A stretch of DNA of 64,000 bases. It comes from Mycobacterium terramassiliense (GTDB taxonomy: Bacteria > Actinomycetota > Actinomycetes > Mycobacteriales > Mycobacteriaceae). The position numbers were made by a program, and so were the translations under genes. The notes beneath the pieces were generated by a model that worked only from the letters and a program-made list of their open reading frames with translations, was not told the origin of the DNA and ran no database searches. Of the stretch, positions 56,332-64,000 are shown in pieces; position 1 is the stretch's first letter, and the number at the start of each line of letters is the position of its first letter. Location of the stretch: positions 372,001 through 436,000 of the forward strand of contig NZ_LT717700.1 of NCBI RefSeq assembly GCF_900157385.1, read 5' to 3'.

Positions 56332-58007
56332 CACACGCTCCTCTCGGCGGGGTCGCGTTGGCGCGCCGCACGTTCCGGGGCCGCGTTCGGCTCCGGAACG
56401 GGCTGCGGGATGGGCTTGAGCGGCAGCGGGCTGGTGGTGACCTTGTGGCCGCGCACCAGGGGAAGCGTCAGCCGGAAGCAGGCCCCCTGGCCGGGCTCGC
56501 CCCACGCCTCCAGCCGGCCCTGGTGCAGGCGCGCGTCCTCGACGCTGATCGCCAGGCCCAGCCCGGTGCCGCCGGACCGGCGCACCCGCGACGGGTCCGA
56601 GCGCCAGAACCGGCTGAACACCAGCTTCTCCTCGCCCGGCCGCAGCCCGACGCCGTAGTCGCGAACCGTGACGGCGACGGTGTCCTCGTCGGCGCCCATC
56701 CGGATGTCCACCGGCTTGTGCTCGGCGTGGTCGATGGCGTTGGCGATCAGGTTGCGCAGGATGCGCTCCACCCGGCGCGGATCGACCTCGGCGATCACCC
56801 CTTCGGACGGCATGTCCACCCGCAGCTCGATGCCGGCCTCCTCGGCCAGGTGGCCCACGTTGCCGAGCGCGCTTTGCACGGTGGTGCGCAGGTCCACCGC
56901 CTCGACGGACAGCTCCGCCACACCGGCGTCGTGCCGGGAGATCTCCAGCAGGTCGTTGAGCAGCGTCTCGAAGCGGTCCAGCTCGTTGACCATGAGCTCG
57001 GTGGACCGGGCCAGCGTCGGGTCGAGGTCGGCGCTGTGGTCGTAGATCAGGTCGGCGGCCATCCGCACGGTGGTCAGCGGGGTGCGCAGCTCGTGGCTGA
57101 CGTCGGAGGTGAACCGGCGCTGCAGGTTGCCGAACTCCTCCAGCTGGGTGATCTGCCGGGACAGGCTCTCGGCCATGTCGTTGAACGACACCGCCAGCCG
57201 GGCCATGTCGTCCTCACCGCGCACCGGCATCCGCTCGGACAGGTGCCCCTCGGCGAACCGCTCGGCGATCCGCGACGCCGACCGGACCGGAACCACCACC
57301 TGGCGCGAGACCAGCAGCGCGATCCCGGCGAGCAGCACCAGCAGCACCGCGCCGCCGGTGATCATCGTGCCGCGCACCAGCTGGATGGTGGCCTGCTCGT
57401 TCTTCAGCGGGAAGATCAGGTACAGCTCGACGTTGGCCACCTGCGAGGACGTCGGGGTCCCGACGATCAGCGCCGGCCCCGAGAAGCCGTCGGTGTGCAC
57501 GGTGGCGTACTGGTAGGCCGCCTGACCGGCCTTGATGAACCCGCGCAAGGAGCCGGGCACCTGGTCGACGGGTCCGGCCGTGCTCGCGGCGCGCGGGCCG
57601 TCGCCCGGCACCATCAGCACCGCGTCGAAGGCCCCGGCCAGCCCGGCGCCCGAGGCGGTGTCGGTCTTGGAGGTCAGGGTGTTGCGGGCCAGCTGCAGGC
57701 TGCTGTCCAGCGAGCGGGTTTCCTCGCCGTTGACGATCCCGCCGACGGTGGTGCGCGCCCGCTCGATCTGTTCGATGGCGGCCCTGACCTTGACGTCCAG
57801 GACCCGGTTGGTGACCTGGCTGGTCAGCACGAAGCCGAGCGCGAGGATCACCGCCAGTGACAACCCAAGCGTCAGCGCCACGACCCGCAGCTGCAGCGAG
57901 CGGCGCCAGGCAACCCCCACGGCTCGACTCAACGCACCCATGCCGCGGGTCATGGGGCCAGAGCGCCCCCAACGGCTCCTCGTGCGTCGCGGCGAGCGCC
58001 AGATCAC
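56331..58007 (-). CDS. mtrB: MtrB sensor histidine kinase
   Basis: 558 residues from GTG 58007. Two membrane helices (about 40-62 and 217-234) flank an extracytoplasmic sensor; then a HAMP domain, the HisKA box with phospho-acceptor His305 ([10 protein letters not shown]), and an HATPase domain ([30 protein letters not shown]). The C-terminal tail is Pro-rich as in M. tuberculosis. The start overlaps the mtrA stop by 4 nt (GTGA). Confidence 0.97.
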   Translation of the reverse strand: MIWRSPRRTRSRWGRSGPMTRGMGALSRAVGVAWRRSLQLRVVALTLGLSLAVILALGFVLTSQVTNRVLDVKVRAAIEQIERARTTVGGIVNGEETRSLDSSLQLARNTLTSKTDTASGAGLAGAFDAVLMVPGDGPRAASTAGPVDQVPGSLRGFIKAGQAAYQYATVHTDGFSGPALIVGTPTSSQVANVELYLIFPLKNEQATIQLVRGTMITGGAVLLVLLAGIALLVSRQVVVPVRSASRIAERFAEGHLSERMPVRGEDDMARLAVSFNDMAESLSRQITQLEEFGNLQRRFTSDVSHELRTPLTTVRMAADLIYDHSADLDPTLARSTELMVNELDRFETLLNDLLEISRHDAGVAELSVEAVDLRTTVQSALGNVGHLAEEAGIELRVDMPSEGVIAEVDPRRVERILRNLIANAIDHAEHKPVDIRMGADEDTVAVTVRDYGVGLRPGEEKLVFSRFWRSDPSRVRRSGGTGLGLAISVEDARLHQGRLEAWGEPGQGACFRLTLPLVRGHKVTTSPLPLKPIPQPVPEPNAAPERAARQRDPAERSV

Positions 58008-58690
58008 GGAGGTCCGGCCTTGTATCCCACTCCTCGAACGGTCAACACCACAGTCGGGTTCTCAGGGTCTTTCTCGACCTTGGCCCGCAGGCGCTGGACG
58101 TGCACGTTCACCAGGCGGGTGTCCGCCGGGTGCCGATAGCCCCACACCTGTTCGAGCAGCACATCACGAGTAAACACCTGGCGCGGTTTGCGTGCCAGCG
58201 CGACCAACAGGTCGAACTCCAGTGGTGTGAGGGAGATCTGCTCGCCGTTGCGGGTGACCTTGTGCGCCGGCACGTCGATCTCGACGTCGGCAATCGACAG
58301 CATCTCGGCGGGCTCGTCGTCGTTGCGCCGCAGCCGCGCGCGCACGCGGGCGACCAGCTCCTTGGGCTTGAACGGCTTCATGATGTAGTCGTCGGCGCCC
58401 GACTCCAGGCCGAGCACCACGTCCACGGTGTCGGTCTTGGCGGTGAGCATCACGATCGGCACACCGGAGTCCGCGCGCAGCACCCGGCACACGTCGATGC
58501 CGTTCATGCCCGGCAGCATCAGGTCCAGCAGCACCAGATCCGGGCGCAACTCGCGCACCGCGGTCAGCGCCTGAGTGCCGTCGCCGATGACCGCCGTGTC
58601 GAAGCCCTCCCCACGCAGCACGATGGTGAGCATCTCGGCCAGCGAAGCGTCGTCGTCGACGACCAAAATCCTTTGCCTCATGGAGTCCAT
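58004..58690 (-). CDS. mtrA: MtrA response regulator
   Basis: 228 residues, as in M. tuberculosis. Receiver domain with phospho-acceptor Asp56 ([11 protein letters not shown]) and Lys in IVMLTAK/MKPF, and an OmpR-type winged helix ending [12 protein letters not shown]. It is essential, regulating dnaA, cell-wall hydrolases and division genes. First gene of the mtrA-mtrB-lpqB operon; 80 bp separate it from tmk upstream. Confidence 0.98.
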   Translation of the reverse strand: MDSMRQRILVVDDDASLAEMLTIVLRGEGFDTAVIGDGTQALTAVRELRPDLVLLDLMLPGMNGIDVCRVLRADSGVPIVMLTAKTDTVDVVLGLESGADDYIMKPFKPKELVARVRARLRRNDDEPAEMLSIADVEIDVPAHKVTRNGEQISLTPLEFDLLVALARKPRQVFTRDVLLEQVWGYRHPADTRLVNVHVQRLRAKVEKDPENPTVVLTVRGVGYKAGPP

Positions 58691-58770
58691 GGTGTCACCA
58701 GATCGGGACAAATTCGGCGCACCACACGGGCGTTTCGTGCCCGATACCGCCAAATCGTGACAATTCTGTG

Positions 58771-59403
58771 CTACTCGGCGGTGAAAGTCGCCACCAGCCG
58801 GCCCGGATCGACGTCGGCGTCGACCACCAGCCACCGCCCGCCCCAGCCCGCGGCGGCCAGCTCGGCGTAGACGGCGCCGGTGCGCCGCTGCAGTTCGTCG
58901 TCGCGTTCGTAGCTGTCGCGCACCCGGCCCGGCTCGTGCTCGGCGCGGTGCCGGGCCCGGCGCCCGGCGAGCTCGGCGGGGACCGCGAGCAGCACCTGCC
59001 AGTCGGGCGCGGGCAGCCCCAGCCGCTGGTATTCGAGCCGATGCACCCAGGCCACCGCCTCCCCCGCCGCGGCCTCACGCAGCCGCGCCGCGCTGTAGGC
59101 CGCGTTGGAGGCGACATAGCGATCCAGGATCACCACGTCGTGATCGCGGAGCAGGCCCTCCATCTCGCCGATCGCCCCGGCCCGGTCGAGCGCGAAGAGC
59201 ATCGCCATCGCGTACACCGACGACGCGAGGTCGCCGTGCTCGCCGTGCAGCGCCTCGGCCGCGACGTCGGCGGTCACCGAGCGCCCGTAGCGCGGGAAGG
59301 CCAGCGTGGCCACCGACAGCCCGGTGGATTCGAAGGCCTTCTGCAACCCCGCCGACAGCGTCCGCTTGCCCGCGCCGTCGACGCCCTCGATCGCGATCAG
59401 CAC
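58771..59403 (-). CDS. tmk: Thymidylate kinase
   Basis: 210 residues. P-loop EGVDGAGKRT (6-15) and the DRYVASNAAYSAAR block (about 94-107) identify dTMP kinase. As in M. tuberculosis Tmk, the P-loop ends KRT rather than the usual KST/KTT. It makes dTDP. Located between sahH and mtrA on the same strand. Confidence 0.95.
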   Translation of the reverse strand: MLIAIEGVDGAGKRTLSAGLQKAFESTGLSVATLAFPRYGRSVTADVAAEALHGEHGDLASSVYAMAMLFALDRAGAIGEMEGLLRDHDVVILDRYVASNAAYSAARLREAAAGEAVAWVHRLEYQRLGLPAPDWQVLLAVPAELAGRRARHRAEHEPGRVRDSYERDDELQRRTGAVYAELAAAGWGGRWLVVDADVDPGRLVATFTAE

Positions 59404-59426
59404 GGCGCCGAGCCTATCCGCCGCCT

Positions 59427-59482
59427 CGAACGTGACACTGCAGTCACGATCGACGCCGGATGTGACTGTGGCGTCACGTTCG
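59427..59482. terminator. Nested inverted repeats between sahH and tmk
   Basis: Outer arms CGAACGTGAC (59427-59436) and GTCACGTTCG (59473-59482); inner arms AGTCAC (59442-59447) and GTGACT (59462-59467). The GTCAC/GTGAC core is repeated four times. It starts 12 nt past the sahH stop on the minus strand and likely terminates it. Confidence 0.55.
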
Positions 59483-59494
59483 GCAGGGCAGAAA

Positions 59495-60967
<1,473 letters not shown>

Positions 60968-61027
60968 AACGTGACTCTTCCTTCTTCAGCCTTCTACGGG
61001 GCCACTCGGTCTCAAGCGGTACTTAGC

Positions 61028-61678
61028 TTAGGTATGTTCTTCCGCCACTGTAGCCGCGACCCCATGGCGCTCCGCGAACGGCGTCATCAGCCGTGCCAGG
61101 TCCGCCGCCACGTCGTGATCGGCCTCCGGCGGCATCGACACGTAGCTCAGCGCCAGCCGCACGATCGCGCGGGCCAGCACGCCGGCGTCCTCGTCGCTGG
61201 TCGCCACCCAGCTCTGGGTCAGCGCCGTGGCCAGCCGCGCCGACGCCCGGTTGATGATCGGCCCGCTGTCGGTGGTGATGATCTGCAGCAGGTCGGGCTT
61301 CGCGACGCCGGTCAGCAACGAGATCACCAGCGGGTCGGCGGCCGACTCCGCGAAGAAGGAGCGGAACCCCTGCAAAAACGCCTCCTGGACGTTGCCGACG
61401 TTGGCGTCGATGGCCGCGTAGATGCCGTCGACCAGGCGATCGGCCAGGCGCAGGGCGTACCCCTGCGCCAGGCCCTGGCGCGAGCCGAACTCGTTGTAGA
61501 TGGTCTGCCGGCTGATGCCCGCGGCGCGGGCCACGTCCGCCAGCGTGATGGCCGACCAGTCGCGGGCCAGCAGCAGCTCCCGCATCGCGTCGAGCACCGA
61601 GTCGCGCAGCAGGACGCGCGACGCCTCGGCGTAGGGCATCCGCTTCACAGGCGCGACAGTAATGGTTAAGGCGTTCAC
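61028..61678 (-). CDS. alkX: AlkX, TetR-family regulator of the alkane operon
   Basis: 216 residues from GTG 61678. TetR helix-turn-helix [21 protein letters not shown] (about 46-66) and a C-terminal ligand-binding domain. Rv3249c-type AlkX represses the alkB operon it ends. The start overlaps the rubB stop by 4 nt. Ligand probably an alkane-derived fatty acid or acyl-CoA. Confidence 0.9.
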   Translation of the reverse strand: MNALTITVAPVKRMPYAEASRVLLRDSVLDAMRELLLARDWSAITLADVARAAGISRQTIYNEFGSRQGLAQGYALRLADRLVDGIYAAIDANVGNVQEAFLQGFRSFFAESAADPLVISLLTGVAKPDLLQIITTDSGPIINRASARLATALTQSWVATSDEDAGVLARAIVRLALSYVSMPPEADHDVAADLARLMTPFAERHGVAATVAEEHT

Positions 61679-61857
61679 GGTCGCGCCACTTCCACCATTT
61701 CGAAGTCGGACTTCGCCGCGCCGCAGTCCGGGCAGCTCCAGTCCTCGGGGATGTCGTCCCAGCGGGTGCCGGGCGCGATCCCGTCCTCCGGCCAGCCCAG
61801 CGCCTCGTCGTACTCGAAGCCGCACTGGATGCAGCGGAACAGTTTGTAGTCGGTCAC
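61675..61857 (-). CDS. rubB: Rubredoxin RubB
   Basis: 60 residues. Two CxxC pairs, [10 protein letters not shown] and CPDCGAAK, bind one iron. Carries electrons from rubredoxin reductase to AlkB. GTG start overlaps the rubA stop by 4 nt; stop overlaps alkX start. Confidence 0.94.
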   Translation of the reverse strand: MTDYKLFRCIQCGFEYDEALGWPEDGIAPGTRWDDIPEDWSCPDCGAAKSDFEMVEVARP

Positions 61858-62033
61858 TGCGTCACCCCTTCTCGGATCCGGCTGAAATCCGGCTTCTCGC
61901 GCACCGCGCAGTCCGGACAGCACCAGTCGTCGGGAACATCCTCCCACCGCGTGCCCGGGGGAAAGCCTTCCCTGGCATCGCCTTTCGCCTCGTCGTACAC
62001 GTAGTCGCAGACGGGGCACCGGTAGGCCGTCAT
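61854..62033 (-). CDS. rubA: Rubredoxin RubA
   Basis: 59 residues. Iron ligands in [10 protein letters not shown] and CPDCAVRE (between them [17 protein letters not shown]). Paired with RubB; the two differ in the second CxxC context, so may be AlkG1- and AlkG2-type. Overlaps both alkB and rubB by 4 nt. Confidence 0.94.
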   Translation of the reverse strand: MTAYRCPVCDYVYDEAKGDAREGFPPGTRWEDVPDDWCCPDCAVREKPDFSRIREGVTQ

Positions 62034-63283
62034 GCCAGGGCCTTTTCGCGCGCCCCGTAGGAGGCCAGCAGCTTTGCGCGCAGCCGCGGCTGCAGGTTGA
62101 CCCGGGTGATGTCGCCGCCGTAGTGCGCCAGCACCCGGTGGTCCATCACCTTGCGCCACAGCGGCGGGAAGTAGGTGAGCGAGATCATCGACGCGTAGCC
62201 GCTGGGCAGGTTGGGCGAGCCCTCGATGCTGCGCAGCGTCTGGTAGCGACGGGTCGGGTTGGCGTGGTGGTCGCTGTGACGCTGCAGGTGGTAGAGGAAC
62301 AGGTTCGTCACGATGTGGTCGGAGTTCCAGCTGTGCACCGGCGCGCACCGCTCGTAGCGCGCTTTCCCAGAGGGCGAGTCGAGCTTCTGCCGCAGCAGCC
62401 CGTAGTGCTCCAGGTAGTTGACCGCCTCGAGCAGGCTGAAGCCGAAGACGGCCTGGATGATCACGAAGGGGATCAGTGCCGGGCCGAAGAGCGCGATCAG
62501 CGCTCCCCACAACACCACCGACATCAGCCAGGCGTTGAGCACGTCGTTGGACGGGTAGGTCCTGGGGTCCCAGGGGCTCTTGTTCAGCCGGCGCAGCCGC
62601 TGCGCCTCCAGCCGCAACGCCGAACGCAGGCTCCCGAAGACGCTGCGCGGCAGGAATTCCCAGAACGTCTCGCCGAAGCGCGCCGACGCCGGGTCTTCCG
62701 GAGTGGACACCCGCACATGGTGACCGCGGTTGTGCTCGATGTAGAAGTGGCCGTAGCAGGACTGCGCCAGGGTGATCTTGGACAGCCACCGCTCCAGCGA
62801 CTCCTTCTTGTGCCCCATCTCGTGGGCCGTGTTGATGCCCACCCCGCCGAGGACCCCGACGGACAGCGCCACGCCCAGCTTGCCCGCCCAGCCCAACGCG
62901 CCGTCAGAACCAGCCGGGAAGCCGAGCCAGCTCAGGTTGGACGCGGTGAACAGGTAGGCGCCCAGGATCACGCTGAGGTACTGGAACGGGATGTAGACAT
63001 AGGTGCACCGGCGGTAGTACTTGTCGTTCTCCAGCCGCTCCATCACCTCGTCGGGCGGGTTCTGCCCGTCGGGACCGAAACGCACGTCGAGGAGCGGCAG
63101 CAGGACGTAGAGCAGGATCGGCCCGATCCACAGCGGCACCTGCGCGGCGGCGTGCCAGCCGAACCGGTTCAGCGCCCAGACGATCGGCAGCATCACGAAC
63201 AGCGCCGTCGGGGCGATCAGTCCCATCAGCCACAGATGGCGTTTCTTGTCCCGCCAGGCGGTTGCGGGGCTGAGTGCGGTCAT
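62030..63283 (-). CDS. alkB: Alkane 1-monooxygenase AlkB
   Basis: 417 residues. Histidine motifs HEMGH (154-158), HNRGHH (184-189), NYLEHYG (289-295) and HSDHH (336-340) coordinate the di-iron centre; six membrane helices. It hydroxylates medium- to long-chain n-alkanes, using RubA/RubB. First gene of alkB-rubA-rubB-alkX, all joined by 4-nt overlaps. ATG 63283 follows AAGGAGG; a start 8 codons upstream would bury that site. Confidence 0.96.
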   Translation of the reverse strand: MTALSPATAWRDKKRHLWLMGLIAPTALFVMLPIVWALNRFGWHAAAQVPLWIGPILLYVLLPLLDVRFGPDGQNPPDEVMERLENDKYYRRCTYVYIPFQYLSVILGAYLFTASNLSWLGFPAGSDGALGWAGKLGVALSVGVLGGVGINTAHEMGHKKESLERWLSKITLAQSCYGHFYIEHNRGHHVRVSTPEDPASARFGETFWEFLPRSVFGSLRSALRLEAQRLRRLNKSPWDPRTYPSNDVLNAWLMSVVLWGALIALFGPALIPFVIIQAVFGFSLLEAVNYLEHYGLLRQKLDSPSGKARYERCAPVHSWNSDHIVTNLFLYHLQRHSDHHANPTRRYQTLRSIEGSPNLPSGYASMISLTYFPPLWRKVMDHRVLAHYGGDITRVNLQPRLRAKLLASYGAREKALA

Positions 63284-63323
63284 ATGCCAAACCTCCTTGT
63301 GAGTCACACCACGTTGGAGTTGG

Positions 63324-63356
63324 ACATTACCGACGTTTGCGTCTCCTGTCTAGACA
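63324..63356 (-). promoter_or_regulatory. alkB promoter with overlapping palindrome
   Basis: On the minus strand TAGACA (63352-63347) and TAATGT (63329-63324), 17 nt apart, look like a SigA-type -35/-10. The -35 lies in the perfect palindrome TGTCTAGACA (63347-63356), a plausible AlkX operator. Confidence 0.5.
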
Positions 63357-63363
63357 CAGAACC

Positions 63364-64000
63364 CTAATTTGTAAACGAACCCGCCTCGGCGGGCTCGCGG
63401 CCCGCGTTCCGTCGGCCCTGCACGGAGTGCCGGTACCCGTAGCCGGCGTAGATCGCGGTGCCCACCACCAGCCACACCGCGAACCGAACCCAGGTCAACG
63501 CGGTGAGGTTGAGCATCAGCCACACGCAGGCGCAGATCGACGCGATGGGCAGCACCGGCACCCATGGGGCCCGGAACCCCCGCTCCAGGTCCGGCCGGGA
63601 GCGGCGCAGGACCATGACGCCGGCCGAGACCAGGACGAACGCGAACAGCGTCCCGACGTTGACCATCTCCTCGAGCTTGGTGATCGGAAACACCGACGCG
63701 GTCGCCGCCACCACCACCGCGACCAGGACCGTGATCCGGATCGGGGTGCCGCGCGACCCGGTCTTGGCCAGCGGCCGCGGCAACAGCCCGTCGCGCGCCA
63801 TCGCGAACAGCACCCGGCACTGCCCGAGCATCAGCACCATCACGACGGTGGTCAGCCCCGCCAGCGCCCCGACGGCGATGATTTTGCTGGCCCACTGGAT
63901 CCCGTTTGCTGCGAACGCCGTGGCCAGGTTGGCCGGGTGGTGGCCGGGCACGGTCTTGAGCTGGGTGTAGGACACCATGCCGGAGAGCACCACCGCGACG
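63364..64000 (-). CDS. Cationic amino-acid permease-type APC transporter, C-terminal part
   Basis: The frame runs past the window end, so the N-terminus is missing. The visible 211 residues hold about six hydrophobic helices. KIIAVGALAGLTTVVMVLMLGQCRVLFAMARDGLLP is the CAT-family signature, with PVLPIASICACVWLMLNLTALTW further on. Matches Rv3253c by position. Substrate unknown. Confidence 0.87.
   Translation of the reverse strand, partial: VAVVLSGMVSYTQLKTVPGHHPANLATAFAANGIQWASKIIAVGALAGLTTVVMVLMLGQCRVLFAMARDGLLPRPLAKTGSRGTPIRITVLVAVVVAATASVFPITKLEEMVNVGTLFAFVLVSAGVMVLRRSRPDLERGFRAPWVPVLPIASICACVWLMLNLTALTWVRFAVWLVVGTAIYAGYGYRHSVQGRRNAGREPAEAGSFTN

Overview
The window is chromosomal DNA from a Mycobacterium, probably a slow grower. 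It is very GC-rich and, gene for gene, follows the Mycobacterium tuberculosis order Rv3212 to Rv3253c. Diagnostic members are whiB1, pdtaS, rshA-sigH, the desA3 pair, secA1, lpqB-mtrB-mtrA and alkB-rubA-rubB-alkX. Rv names are recalled from the reference genome, not searched. I cannot name the species.

Layout. 1-10.8 kb is conserved core: the end of Rv3212, a ParA-like ATPase, a phosphatase, isochorismate synthase, a GNAT enzyme, a lipid-kinase-like protein, WhiB1, the PdtaS sensor, a 7-kDa biotinyl protein, the 24-residue ribosomal protein bL37, RshA/SigH, an SDR and an intact YbaK-type protein. 10.8-24.7 kb is accessory relative to M. tuberculosis. It holds a fadD-phaC-phaZ polyhydroxyalkanoate operon and a DUF3556-membrane-protein/FAD-oxidoreductase operon, each divergent from its own PucR-type regulator. 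It also has an HdeD-like protein, a secreted peptide, a 3-hydroxyacyl-CoA dehydrogenase and a DUF222-HNH gene preceded by two 48-bp direct repeats. 24.7-27.8 kb returns to core (SRAP protein, aroA, rsgA).

27.9-33.7 kb is a second accessory patch: an HxlR regulator, a thiolase, and an MDR oxidoreductase gene split by a 2.63-kb IS21-family element. The element is flanked by an exact 6-bp target duplication, and removing it restores one open frame. Beyond the MDR gene lies a degraded second copy of the thiolase 3' end. The IS transposase lacks the second Asp of its DDE triad.

33.7-43.7 kb holds a DUF732 secreted protein, an NTF2-like protein, the stearoyl desaturase pair desA3/Rv3230c with matching operator-like repeats, ppk2, an unsplit tgs3, a K+/H+ antiporter pair, an SRPBCC protein and an MddA-type methyltransferase. 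43.7-48.0 kb is again variable: an ABC-2 exporter fusion, and an operon pairing an HD-GYP/LuxR protein with a class III nucleotidyl cyclase. 48-64 kb is core: secA1, hpf, comF-like, an MFS transporter, the mtrA-mtrB-lpqB operon, tmk, sahH, the alkane hydroxylase operon and the end of an amino-acid permease.

Themes are lipid and alkane metabolism (alkB/rubredoxins, desA3, tgs3, PHA synthase, thiolase, acyl-CoA ligase), signalling (PdtaS, MtrAB, SigH, WhiB1, cyclase/HD-GYP) and essential housekeeping. The best hunting leads are the IS21/thiolase-duplication island, the two-operon PucR/PHA island, the HD-GYP-LuxR/cyclase operon, and a terminator-like hairpin in front of the bL37 gene.
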